A stretch of 64,000 bases of DNA from Orychophragmus violaceus (taxonomy: Eukaryota; Streptophyta; Magnoliopsida; Brassicales; Brassicaceae), in contig CM058233.1 in the NCBI GenBank assembly GCA_030180135.1, forward strand, positions 108,417,994 to 108,481,993, read 5' to 3'. Positions within the stretch are counted from its first letter, which is position 1. Each line of letters begins with the position of its first letter. The notes below the pieces were generated by a model. It was not told where the DNA came from and ran no database searches. It was given only the letters and a program-made list of their open reading frames with translations. Position numbers and translations under genes: made by a program. This document shows positions 44,801-58,100 of this stretch, in pieces.

Positions 44801-45273
44801 GAAACTATGAAAACAGAGCTTACTTGACAAACAAGCATCAATTTATTTAGGTTTCCAAATAGAAAATTGTGGATCTTTAGCTAAAACACATTAACGATGA
44901 TACAAAACCAAGAAACATCCGATGATATTTTTACCTTGGCTTTATTAATTCTCTTGACGGCGACACGATCCCCATTGTTGTTATCGGTGGCAACATATGT
45001 AAAACCAAACTGGCCGTGTCCGAGCAATTTACCAATGGTGTAATGATTATCAAAATCCTTGGCGTACCCAAAATCGATGCGCTTACCGTACGGGGTCCCT
45101 CCATTCCTCCAATGGATCTTGTTGTTCTTCGTCTTCTTTGTCTTGTTTTTATTACAAACCTTCTCTCTCTCCTTCTCTTGAGGTCGCGGTTTAGGTTTGT
45201 CTGGTGTCGGATTAGGGATCTGGCGGCTGGTTTTATGTTCGGTGGCCTTTGGCGAAGAGAAACAGAGGCCCAT
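41841..45273 (-). CDS. CPK18: Calcium-dependent protein kinase CPK18
   Basis: A plant Ser/Thr kinase activated by calcium through a fused calmodulin-like domain. Twelve exons join in phase: 44935-45273, 44598-44728, 44477-44518, 44288-44399, 44119-44197, 43756-43925, 43428-43554, 43059-43174, 42873-42980, 42720-42782, 42345-42518 and 41841-42005, giving 541 residues. MGLCFSS has Gly2 for myristoylation and Cys4 for palmitoylation. The kinase domain has GHGQFG (85-90), VAVK (Lys107), HRDMKPE (Asp204), DFG (225-227) and APEV. A junction with NNMRQFVKFSRLKQIAL follows, then four EF-hands with loops DIDKNGSISLEE, DSNTDGLVDFTE, DIDRDGFITPEE and DVDEDGRISIHE. The basic C-terminus (KSPPGYQLSRKM) is typical of the CPK16/18/28 group. 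The position matches At4g36070. Introns carry repeats (42201-42297, 42581-42685, 43260-43414, 43981-44073). Confidence 0.95.
42201..42297 (+). repeat. Dispersed repeat, forward copy in CPK18 intron
   Basis: The copy contains TTTCCAAC, AATTGGTGATAA, CTTATATATTACTAATGAT and TGAGACTTATGTCCTAATA. Its reverse complement lies at 42581-42685, across exon 11. Confidence 0.9.
42581..42685 (-). repeat. Dispersed repeat, inverted copy in CPK18 intron
   Basis: On the minus strand it aligns along its length with 42201-42297 at roughly 80 percent identity by eye. Together they bracket exon 11, which encodes EF-hand loops 2 (last part) and 3. Confidence 0.9.
43260..43414. mobile_element. Small hAT-like MITE in CPK18 intron
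   Basis: The ends CAGGGTCGGTCCTAGG and CTTAGGACCGGCCCTTG are inverted repeats. No matching 8-bp target duplication is visible. The right end lies 13 bases from the splice donor of CPK18 exon 7. Confidence 0.65.
43981..44073 (+). repeat. Third copy of the dispersed repeat in CPK18
   Basis: The copy shares TTCCAATTCAAAATCAATTG, GTGATAAA and GACTTTATGTCCTAATAG with 42201-42297. A partial copy also lies at about 42040-42090. Confidence 0.75.
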
Positions 45274-46100
45274 GATGATCTTAGAGCTTCGGTTTCAGGT
45301 CTCTAATGAAGGATAAGTTCACAGAAATGACAGATTGAAAATGAGCTAGACGTAGAGAAGAGAGAGATGGATTCATGGAGAGATCGATTGAGACATGGAA
45401 GGAAGAGGAAGAAGAATTAGGGTTGGCTCATTAAACATCAAATTTGTTACCTTGTAGACTCTTTAGGAACAAAAGAAACAGAAACTATATCAGCAAATTC
45501 CGTAGACAACGATCTTCATAGCTTGCGATACACGAAAACGAACCACTTAATTTGGCAGCCATTAGTAGCCTTGGGACCTTTAACCGAACCGGTTTTACGG
45601 TTAGCTTGATTCGGTTATTTCAGCTAGTTCAAAAATTATTTTTCGGTTTTCGGTTCGGTTAACCAATTTTTTTTAATAAACCAAAATAAACCGATTTTAA
45701 CCAAAATATATTAAAATCTCTAAACTGGACCGAATATACCAAAATAAACCGAATAAACCGATTTTATCCGACATTTTGGTTAATTTCAGTAAAACCAATA
45801 ACAAAAAAAACCAAAAACCAAACAAAAATAAATTTCGGTTAGTTTCGACAAAAAAAAAACTGAACTAAAACCGAACCGAAGTCCCTGACCTAGCCATTAG
45901 AACTAGTTATCTTCTTCCATTCACCTTTCATTTAGTTTATTGTTAAAATCATATATACATTCACCAATAAAGATAAGTGTGTTCCAAGAAAAATATCTAA
46001 AAAAAAAAGAAGCTTGGAGAGTTTGAACATATTATCAGGCTAGCTATTTACAAACCTAACCACTTTAAACTCAAATTATACCCCCAAAATGGTTAAAAGA
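45274..46100. repeat. CPK18 upstream region with a CCGAAC-rich array
   Basis: The first about 180 bases are CPK18 leader. About 45580-45890 is a degenerate array of AAACCGA/TTCGGTT words. The last about 150 bases are the TRRAP 3' UTR. CPK18 is therefore expressed away from its array-containing upstream region, tail-to-head with TRRAP. No gene is seen. Confidence 0.65.
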
Positions 46101-49100
46101 TTAGAACCAGGGATGCCATGTTGGATCCATCATACATAGGTTGCGAGGCGACAAAGCTGCTTCCACCAGTTCACTCACACCTCTCTGCACAGACTGTGGC
46201 GGCTCCACCGAGTTCTCTTCCTGTAAAAACCAAAGGAAGATATCAGATTCATCTGTTCAGACAAGATGGACGAAACCATCAGAAACTAGATGGACTTGTC
46301 CAATGATGATTGTACCTCTTCAGAGAAATACTGTGGAGCTATTCCTTTGATTCTCCTAATCACATCATCCACATTTGAGTCAACTTTGTGCTTGAGCTCT
46401 GCTGAGCTCAAAGTAGCAATTCCTGTAACAGGAGGAATAGGCATTCCGAGAGGTCTTCTTCCAAACCAAGACAGAAGCTCATCACGGAAGAACATGGCTA
46501 ACTGATATCGAACATGTTCTTTTTGCTGTCAAAGGAAGATAAGTTTAGAGACCAAATGATTTGCTTGCACCAATCAAGATTTGAGAATATTCTTATTACC
46601 TTGGAGGAGAAGACAGCTTGAGAAGCAGAACACATGTTTGATATAAGAGGACCTTCGACACCAAACTGAGAGAAAAATGCTTGCAGGTTTCTTGTGAGGC
46701 GGAAAGGCACAGGCTCATTGAGCTCAATCATCCCATTGGAGTCATAAGCTGGATGAAAATCTGTCTGCAACATTTTTCCACTGTTTTTAGCGAATAAGAT
46801 CTTGTTTGGAGTTCTCCCACCGATTTGTAAAATGAAAGACATGAAGTTGGAGACAGTTAGCTGGACAGCGAACTGTTTCTTGAAAGCCCAAAGATGGCTT
46901 CCGCTCATTGATGTCTTGTACATGTACTGCGAGAATATACTGTCAAAGACTATATTCTTTGTGATTTCACCATAAGTTTGTAGCCGAAGATCTCCAATTG
47001 CTTCTGGTGAGATTTTCCCTGAGATAGCTTGATTGAGTTTCTCTTTGAAGTAGGTAATAGGAAGATCTGCCTCTCGACCATTCCTTCCACAATGATTCTC
47101 ATACACCTCAAGGAATGTGTTGTACATCAGATCATCCTCAACCATTCGGACCTGAAACTCAAATTGTTAGCATTAGCCCTGGGACTTTTAACCGAACCGA
47201 ATTTGCCGAACCGAACCGGAAAGTTAATTTAGTTCGGTTAGTTCGGTGGTTTTTAAAACTATATTCGGTTTTCGGTTTTCGGTTCGGTTCGATGAACCTT
47301 TCGGTTAACCGAAGTTTTTTTATATAAACCAAAATAAACCTTTTTAACCAAATATATTAAAATTTTCGAACAAAACCGAACCGAAATAACCGAATATACC
47401 CAAAATTAACAGAAATTACCCGAACCGAACCGAACCGTACCGAATAACCGAGTATACCCAAAACTAACCGAATAAACCGAAGTAACCGAAATTAACCGAT
47501 TTTCCCGAAAACTTCGGTTAGTTTCGGCAAAAAAATCAATAAAAATAAAAAACCGAAAAAACCGAAAAATCGAAAAACCGAACCGAAACTGAACCGAAAA
47601 ACCGAAGTCACAGGCTTAGTTTTAACATCATGCCTAGAGAGATTTACCTACTCAAAAACATCAACTGATATCAAGAACCGAAAGGGGAACTTAGCAGAAT
47701 TTTTCGAGGCATACCTGAGACCACACAGGAATTATGATTGGAGTATGAATTCCTATATGGCGTCTTCTTGACTCTTTATGCTTATCAAACATTTGGTTCA
47801 TCACACGGAAAAGCTGCATGATTCGTTCATCACTCCTCGCATTAGGAGTCAATGATGTTTGAACAATAAAATGCTTTTGCGAGCCATCAGAGCCAATAAG
47901 AGTCAAACGTCTGCAGCTGCTTCCATGCCTTCGTACAATTTGTATGTCTGCTCCAACCCTATCCAACTTTACTGTATGATCAGGTGCTACTTCCTGGGCC
48001 GTTAAACATATCATTAGTTTCGCTCGCTTGTATAATTTATTTCCACTCTAGATAACTTAACAGTGTAGGTATACACAAAATGAGGATAGCAATCCAATTT
48101 ACCTGGTCAGCGAAATATTGTCCTGGTATCTCCACATCAACAACATTGAAGTCATGCAGCATCTTGCTCTCGTCTTCCAATCTCAACAAAGCGGGGAACC
48201 TGTCTTCAACATTGCTCTGAAGAATGCTTTTCCATTCTTTCAGTTTTTTTGTCAGATCTGCGAGTGTGACAGGGAATGAACTACTGTCGGGATCCAGGTC
48301 TTGCTCGAAATCATGTTTGTATTCTCTCACAAATTCAACATGCTTGGCCACAGCCTCTGCAGAAAAACAAGCTCTGCATACACCAGAGAGTTCTTTCTTG
48401 AGCGGTTGGGGAACTTCAGCAGTGGTGGCAGTTGGATATTTGTAACATCGATGCAACAAAGCATTCACAACCGCAAGAAGCCTTTCTTCAGGTAAAGTAA
48501 CAAACCTCGAACCTATTTCTGTGAGAAGAAGCTAAGAGGAGTAATACATCATTAGATTGTTCAGGTAAAGAAGCAGTGGAATCAAAATCTGAATCAAAGC
48601 TACTTGTATTAGACAGTATTTTCTTTTCTCCTTTTCACTTTCAAAATTAATCTTTTTTACCATAAAATTGTAATGAGAAAATTTATAGAAATCAGAGTAT
48701 GTCCAAAAACAGAATACTACCTCAAGTTCACCGGCCAAGTTGGTATGCTTACTCCTAATAGTTTCCATAATATCTTTTCCCGCATCAAAAGCACCAGCAG
48801 CAGCGATTGCCAACGAAGCACTATTCCGTGTTGCTGCGTTTTGACTGTTCTCACTGATAGCTGAACTACTTTGGTTCATAGGTTGATCATCCACATTGCT
48901 ATCCACAGTGGAACGTTCGTTTTCTTGGAAATGTGAGTTACCACCGTCATGGGTTCCAAGAGGCCCACTACTTTGGGAACCTTGATGCATTTGAGTTTCT
49001 GATGATAAATTACCCCCACCATGACCCGCAATAACACCAGGAGCATTCTGCTGCATTCTTTGAGCCAAAACCACTCTGCTATATTCAGCTTTATTTATCG

Positions 49101-52100
49101 CATCACGGCGATCCAGTAAGTATGTGCGGAGCCAGTAATAGAGAGCCTGAAATCAAAAACAGTCTCATACTTAGATGAAATGATAAAAGAAAAAGTTCAT
49201 CTAAAATACTAAAAGGAAATTACCTGCGGGAATACTGCAGCAATTTTCAGTAGAACCAATTTGCAATGGGGTGCTTCTGTTCGCTGCAGGGAAAGTAACA
49301 GCTGTGGGATCCAAGAAAGCCACACCCAGTGAGGTATTTGGTCCAAATGTTTATCAAATATCCTACCAACAGGCTCATTTTCCGTATCGAAACTAAGAAG
49401 ATAAAGAACACGAGCCATGTGACTTCTGGAATTAGATACTCCAAATCTTATACCCTGAAGAAAACAGCTGACGGCATATTCTAGCCAGATTTCATCTTCT
49501 GTTTCTTTGTATGCCTGTGAAACGAAAGTACAATATATTATCTAATACGAGAAGAGGGGAAATGTTAATACCACTGGAAAAGAAGCAGCATCTAATCATG
49601 AGACATACCATGTCACAGTAATTTCCCCAGCTTATCCATCCTTTCGGTAAATTCTTGAATAGGGTGATTGCATTGGAATATGCAGTATTAGCACCTTCAG
49701 TGTCATTTAACTTCAAATGAAAATCCCCCTTTAGCCGAAATATCTCTGCCTTGTTTTTCGCTAAAAAGAACTCCAAATTTGTGCTATTAACCAGATTAAG
49801 GCCAGTAGCACGTTCTCCTTTCGTGTCCAGATAAGCTTTTGCCTGCTCTTTAATTTTAACGAAGGCTTCCTGCACACGGATGAGGTGATCAAGACAACTT
49901 CAAAAATAACGATATGCCAAGAAATATTTTAACAAACTAGGTAAAAATGAAATTGAATGAACTCTGTCCGAATTCTAATAAGGTTAAAGATATTAGAATT
50001 CTACCTGTACTTCCATTTGTGAGTGTCCATACATTTTGTCAAGTATCTGAACACAGACATCATTAAGCCCTTGTTTCCGAGCTATCCTAGCAAGCTTATT
50101 GACGTTCCATGCTTTGTCACGATAGCCAAGGTGATGAAGTTGAGCATTTGAAGTACCAAAGTCCTTAAATGCATCAATGACAACGTTATACATTTCATTC
50201 CTCCACTGCAGCATATCATACCAGACAGTCATGTTGTCCCATTCATTTGGAGTCCTCAGCCTCCAAGTCTCAAGAATGTCCTTCAGATCTGCATATTGAT
50301 TTCCCTGTCCACCAACAGCAGCATTTGCTGAAACCTTACTCCCATTTGCGATGTCAACATAAATTCTAGAAGACTCTTGCACCTCCACTAGTTGTTGGAA
50401 TTGCTGCAGTAGAGGCACTCTAGCCTCAAGAGAGATTTCAGGTAACTGCCACCACTGTTCCAAGGCAAGATTAACGCCTTTCCCAACTATGTTTTCAGCA
50501 TCTACGACGCCGTTTGCATTTTTTTCATGAAGGGCAAAACAAGCTTGGACCAAACGAAGCTTTGGCGTCTCTTCAACTTGTGCCTTTGGTATCACATGAT
50601 CCTTCAAATATGCCCAATCTGGTACTTTCCAAAGACCATCAAGCAAAATTTCATAATTGTCTGTGCTTTTTCCAAAATCTACCAGGGCATCCCACTGACC
50701 AAGATGAGTGGCACAATGGAGCCACTGCTCCTCCCACAGGCACATTTCAGCCTTCGGTACTGTGTTATTGTAAGTGCCTTGGCTTGCCTTAATCATAGCC
50801 TGATAGAAAAGGCTCTGAGCATGCTGCCAAAAACCATGTTGAACCATTGAAAGCCCAGCTCTGGATTCGGTAGTGATGGACCTATTTTTCCACAATCCAA
50901 ATCTCCTGTCTTCTTCATTTAACAAACGATAAAGCTCAGCAAGAGACTCAGCACATTTTGAGTCATTCATGAACAGCATGACATGGGTCTCTAGCAAAGC
51001 CACTGCGAGATGCCATGCATTGTACGTTTTTCCGATATATTTGATAAGCTCGCTAGGCATCCTAGGTTGGGGGTGGCTCAATTGAAGACCTTCCAAAAGT
51101 GCTTGCACAACATTTGGCCTCTGTCCTTGCTGCTTCTTGTGGTAGTCCTTTGACAGGAGAGAAATCATAGGTTTAGCCAAAGTTATCTGCTCTTCCTTGT
51201 GCAAGGTTGCCCACACAATTGGAAATACTAGCACCCACAAATGATAAGCAACATTGGCATCTGTGTGAGCCAGCTCCCTTAAAGGGATAACAACATCAGC
51301 CACCTGTAGCAGGAAAAAAATTACATTTAATTTATTTAGATTAATCATGCTTTCAAAGTGGATTAAAAAACAAATTTTTATTTTAATTTAAAAAACTAAT
51401 TATTTTTTATTTAACAGGATATAAGAAAGAACTCTAAAGACGGAGCAACTTAAAAAAAAAAATTGCAATCACCTTTAGTTTGCTTGCCGCGCTAAGAAAC
51501 TGTGCATGCTTCCGAACAATGCCATCAAACATTGAAGCAACTTCTTCAGGTCCCTCCGGCATAGCAGGTGGTTGGCGGTGTACTCCAGGATTATGTGAAG
51601 GCAAAAGTGGTCCTACACTGGCAGAATTCGGTGCTAGAGTAATTGGCTTCTCTTCGATTAAGATGGCTAGGAGGAGATCAAGACCCTGTTTGAGCCAAAA
51701 GACATCACTCACAGCTTCCCAATCTTGGTTTTGAATAATGTACTGCAACCGTGTGAATAAATTTTTTCCGAGAGACTCGTGGTATAACAAGAAGAACTTC
51801 CTTCGCATCTCAGGATCCCGTGCCCTTAAACCAAGCATGTAATGTCTTTCAACTTTCAGAGAGATCTCTTGTCGGAGAGCCAGTGGATACCTATTAGTGA
51901 AACAGATGACATCATTCCTCTCATAACATACTTTGACGTAACTCAACATAAGACTACTAAGTAAAAACTTACTTCGTCGAGTCGGCACAAAGTCCATATA
52001 AAAGCTGAAGATACGCCTTGTCCCACTCTTCCAAAGCAAGAGATGGGAAGTGCTTCTTATCAACCTGTGAAAGCTTCTGAAGAAAAGAAATAATATCCTT

Positions 52101-55100
52101 CTGGGTAAGAAAAGAACCAGAAGACCCAGATGAACCTATCTTTCCGAAATCATCCTCAGCCCACCTTTTTAACAAATGTAGCACGCAGAGAAGCAGGCTA
52201 GAATCAATACCCTTTTCTGAAAGAAAAGTGCTCAATATCTGAGTCACGGGTTTTCTGCAATCCGCCAAAAGCATAACCCTTTCATCAATAAGTTCCAAGA
52301 CCAACTTAATATTAGATATGACTGCCCCAACTTCAGCAGTTTGACGAGAAGAAGTTACTGCAGAATCTGAATCTGTCCGCAGGCTCTGGAAAGGGGCAGA
52401 AAAAGACCACCAGAGTAGGCCACAATTAGGCAACATGTAATGGACACCTAGTTTCTGAACTGAATAAAAAGGCCGGGAAATTTACAGGAGCTAGTAAAAG
52501 AGACGAAAAACGAATCTTTGAATTTGATAGTACAAACGTACCAACCAAAAACATGTCAGCAAGGGATATAAGGCAGATAAGTCAGAGCCACAAGGTGATG
52601 AAAGAAGGAACAAATATAAAAGCTAAAATCTTACAAAGCATTAATGAAAGTGCTGCATAGTTATTTAGACGCATTAGATATTCCAATACTCAAGTCAACA
52701 AGATTCCCAAGTAAAATCCATTTGAGCTCAAATGAGAAAGAAAAAAGCATAGGATTTCTCTTAGAAAAAGGTAACTCTATATGAAGAATAACTTACTTGT
52801 CTAGGATGAGCACACGTTGCCAATCCCAGATCCCGCGAAAGACGTTGAAGGATACGCAGCAGTACATATGGATCAACAAAGTTTTTCTCTACCTCTGCCA
52901 AGGTTTTGAGGACAGTAAGTACAAAGCTGACTGAACCGAGAGAGCTATCATCTCCTGAAGCTTGTGAAGCCGTATGTACATGTTTCTGTATCAGCTCATT
53001 GACTTTCTGATACAATAGCTTTATGTCAGGAGGTGTACTAGCTCCATCCTGTGGGAAGGTGATGATGACCATCTTCAACAGAGAGCATAACGATTTACCA
53101 GCATCCAACATCTTATGTTTGAAAGACAGCTCAAGAAACTGGTCAAGAAAACAACAGTCAACACGAGGCAGAAAGCCGAAATATTTCATATGTTAGGATA
53201 AACTTACTGCAGTAAGTATACCTGTGATATCTGGCTGATGTTGTTTTTAATGAAAAGATGCGGCTGCTTCTCTAGAACCTTGTTCATGACATCCAAACCC
53301 TGAGAAAGTGCTGTGGACGGATCCGACTGAGACGGTGACATGCTGCTTAGCAGCTTTTCCAAATAGTTAATTTTGACATTCACATTTGGCCAAACTTCCA
53401 AAGCTTGTGAAAGAAAATCTAAAGCTTGTTTGTACATATTGTTGGCTTCCCTGTCCTTAGGCTCAGTGACCACTGCTATCTGTTCAAGGAAGGAAATTTA
53501 AGGTACAGTCATAAACAGAAATCAATTAAGAAATGAGCTGTCTAGGTAGAACAATGTCACGTAACTAACTTAAGTCGAAACTAGAGGTGGTGAACAAGGT
53601 TTAGAACTCAACACGATCCGCATAAAGTCAGTATATACTATACAGATATACTGCTGTAAGACTAGCTACTGCCAGGGGTCATCTCGTTATAATACAAAAT
53701 TACTCAGCGAAGAAGGGGCTCTGAAATTTTAGAATTTTAGAATCCCCCCCCCCCCCCCCCCCCCCTCCAACAAAATTAAAGAAAACGTACGAGCAAGTTA
53801 TATACACGCTCAATGGCCTTACTTTTATAAGAAAGTTGATGATTAGTTCCTCCATAGCTGCATTTGGCTTGAATTCCTCATCAGGCTGGGTAGTAGATCC
53901 AGGAGTTTCTACATTGGGGATTGACGCTGCACCACCAGGTGACAAAATACACAATGACTGGAGACCAGTTTCAATTTTAACTTGTTTACTTGGGTCTTCA
54001 GATATGGAAGATCGATCTGTTGAGAGCTTAAGATCCGCACCGGATGACTGATGTAACCCATCAGTAATCTCACTGTTTGCATCGGCATCAATAACCATTT
54101 TGATTTCAGTCTGTCTTCGCCTTTCCCAGCTAACAACCAGTCCAGCAAGTTCGACTGCGAGCCGCCTATTTTCTGCTGTAGTGTTATATGGTAAACCTAG
54201 ACGACTTAAGGAATTCACCATCTGAGGTACAAACTGTGCTCTACAGCTGTAAAAAAGATCTGAGTGCCGGACAATGAGTTGGAAGATGTGGATCAAATTA
54301 GGCATTGAATGACCCTCCTCCACCAAGATTTTTTTGGTGTATCTTATCCAAATAGGCATTTTTGAATCTCCAGGCAGAAGCCTTTTAGGTAATGCTGGCA
54401 TTAAAACATCCAGGGCTTGCTTAACGAGAATCTTATTCTCCGGCTGGCATGTCCTAAGAAGCGCAACAAACACCTATATCCAGTTGACAAAAACATTTGT
54501 ATCACTGAATTAGACGGAAGAGCATTGCTAGGTAGATGCTTGCTTTCAGGATTTAAATGGATAAACTATAAAATACACTCAATTCCAGTAATTTTCCTTT
54601 TTCCACTCTTCAAATAGAAACAATAAATATCACCAACATAATGGCAGAAAAAAAATTGAAATGATACCTGCAGAATGATTTTATCCGGAGCCTGGTAAGC
54701 ATCCAAGAAGTGGCTAACATTAACAAATGCCCACTGTTTACTGGAACTATCTTCCCGTTTGAGATGATTCCACCCAAACTTGATGAGCTCTTTTCTATGA
54801 TGAACCAGATCACCCTGAAGATATTTCAGAAGCAAAGTAGCTAACTGCAAAAGTTCGATCCTCAAAGGTTCGTCATATTCAGCAGAAACCTACAAAATTG
54901 AGATGTAATTAACAACAAACACCCTAGTGAATTATAAATCAAAACAACTACAATAAACCATGTCAGAAATAGCAACCTGGACAGGTTACTGTCATTACCC
55001 ATCAAGAAAACTTTACAGCAATCTTCCACCATTTTAATTTCTGTATTAGCCAAAATTTTAGTTTCTTAGGGGGGAAAAGAAACCAACCTCTTCAGGTGGA

Positions 55101-58100
55101 TCAAGAAGCCTCTCAACAATGGTCTTCACTATATCAGGGTCAACAACTTCCCAAGTTTGGCCGTTTTGGAAGGCATGGGCAAGCATTGGAAGAATGAGCA
55201 TTTGCATTGCCAGAACTAGAAGATCATGGCCGAGTTGTTTTGAATGAAATAGGTTTAGAAAATGCAAAACAAGTGCTCTTTTTATGTTGGGCGGATATTC
55301 TTCTGCAACCTGATGAAAGGACCCAGTTATTCTACCAGAGCTTGCAAAATATGAGAATTAAGTATATAAGGGAGAGAGCGTAACTAAAATTCTGGAGAAA
55401 GATACCTCAATAATGTAGAACTTCCGCAAAAAATTGTAGTCAATACGACTATGGAACAAGAAAATAGAGAGAACATCGAAAAGAATGTTCACTTCAGATT
55501 TTTCATGTCGTACATAGTTGAGAAAGCACTTGATAAGCCATTTGCTCTCTTTTACCTGCGAGTTTGAGAAAAAAAAAAGATGTGATATGGCCAACTATTC
55601 TGAATACATTTGAATACATTTAATGCTGTCAAGGAGGATTATGTAGAGATCGGCATCTCAGATACGTTCATTGGAAATACTATTGAGCAGTTCATTCGAA
55701 ATGCATGTTTCTGAAATGAAACTATGAACTCAAGTAAACTATGAACTGCATATAAACGAAAACCTAGTTTGGAAATTTGAAAGAAAAAAAATTATAATTG
55801 CAGAAGGCCATAAGGGCTAGATATTTACAGCAGGGCATCCACTTTGCTATTGTGAGATAGTTTATGATTCCCACGTCAGTTTTAGATAAGGAACCATAAA
55901 TGCTTTTATTTTCAAACACAAAACTAATGCAGAAATTATAATGTTCAAATGTAGATGAAACTACCTGAACTAAACTCAGCTCTTGCTCATTCTGCAAACG
56001 AGATGTCCTTGCATGTGATTTCCAAAGGAGAGCCAAGGCATCAAAAACAGTACGATTATTCTGCAGCCAGCTGGGTATCAGTTTCACCATTGTTTTGATA
56101 AGATAGAGACCCTGAAAATATGCATCTGATTCTATACTGGATTTTGCTGATGTCGTGCTAGAACTTTCTAATTGCATAGGGACGAGATTTCCATCTCCAG
56201 ATGATGTAGCTGGAGGAGTTGAAGCTGCCACACTCTGAATGGCGTCAGATTTTGGTAAAATTTCAGGAAAGGCACATGAAAGAATCTTATGTGGAGATTT
56301 TGCAAGTTCCTCCCTTAATGGTTGGCCAGCTTCTGACCGGATTATATACATAAACCTGTGGTCATAAAAAGAAGAAGAAGTCATTACCCCATGCTCACAC
56401 TCAACCTAACATGCAATGTGAGGAATAAAAAACATTTCTAAGGCAGTGCTATTCTTACCTTTGAAAATATTTTGGTTCGCTTAGTCTGGAAAGAAAATAA
56501 TCAACAGCTAGGGTTGCATATCGATTCAAGAACTTGGTAAGCGGGAGGCGGTATGGGCTGTTAATCTCACTGTTCACTTGCCCTGGAGGAAGAGCTGCTT
56601 CTAAGTCGATAATTAATGTTACAAGTTCATGTAGAAATTGTGATGCAGCATGTGGAAGTAAATGGAAGAGCTCGATAATAGCTGCGACAGAGAAAACAAA
56701 AAATTGTGTTTATAGAAAATCACATGATCAAGCATCTGTTTGTATGCATTTCCAAGAACATGATTACCAGCTGCAATTTTCGGCTCTTCACCAGCTTTCC
56801 AGGATTTCTGGGACTGTGCAAGTTTTTCTGGCTCTAGCCATTTTTTGAGGTGCTCCAGCAACTTACCTCCTAATGTCACATTGAACCAATTTGATAAAAG
56901 TTCAAGAAGACGTGCCAGACCATGCAGTAAAGGTATATTGAGATTCTTTGTGTGTGCCAGATTAACTAGTATAGGTCTGAGGCTACTCTGAAGAAGTTCT
57001 TTGGGCATCCGTTGTTGATTGATAACCTAGGGCAGAAAACAGAGTTTCAAAACAGAAAAAGGTTAATCAAAATAGAACAGATTATCCCAGCGAGAAAAGG
57101 GCTATTAGGTAGAGGGAAATCTATTTCTGCATATCTCCAAATTCCTCAAATTGGATGTATGTGCAAGAATTGGAAACAAAAGACAGATAACTACGAACCT
57201 GTCTTAAACCCTCCTTGGCAACGGTCACAATTTCGGGTGCTCGACAGGTTAAAGACTTGAAAAACATGGAAATTATCTTTGCACGTAGTTCATTGTGACT
57301 TTGAGTTCGAAATTCAGCCCATGCCATAGTTGTGCACAGAATCTCGATACAAGCTGTTCGAAGTCTGTTCAGTGATGTCAGTACTTTAGGACTCATTAAC
57401 TTCACAGCCCATACAGCTTCATCTGCCTCAGCTATTTGTAACGCTTCTTGCAAGAAGCTAACCAACTCTGGAGTCACTTTTAGAAGGGGTGGCCTTAGTG
57501 CTAAACAAAAATTCAGAGCTGTCACAGTTCCAACCTATATAAGACATACTGAAGAAGGTCAGCAAGAAGTCTGGAAAAGAGAAACAACAACAAAAAATAG
57601 CAGCATGAGGCACCTGTTGATCAATTGTCTTTGATCGAAGTGGACGCATTATAAGTGGTTGCAACAAAGGTTGGTATAAAGGCTCAAGCAGTTCAGATAC
57701 CTCACTACCAGTCCGGCTAGCCAAAAGTGCAAGACAGTTCTGAACATTTTTTCTCACTGTGATAGATGCATTAGAATTGAACAATTCAGTAGCAAGATAT
57801 TCTATAACACCTTGAAAGCTTTGTCTCCGAGCATCACTGTTTGCTTCGTCAACATTATTAACCACTCTTAGAATCTGCATAAGAACCTGACTTGTCTCTT
57901 CTTGCTCTTTGCTAGCATAAACCGGAAGCCTCTTTTGAACGTAGATTAGCCCACGTACTACTTTTACTTGGAAAAGACATAAAGTTTCAACATTCACTTT
58001 CCCTATCAGTGCACCTAACCCCGTTACTCCTCCCATTTGTGCTTGCCATGTGTTCCCATAACAGCAATGTAACAACCGAGGCAAAAGTTGTTCAAACACT

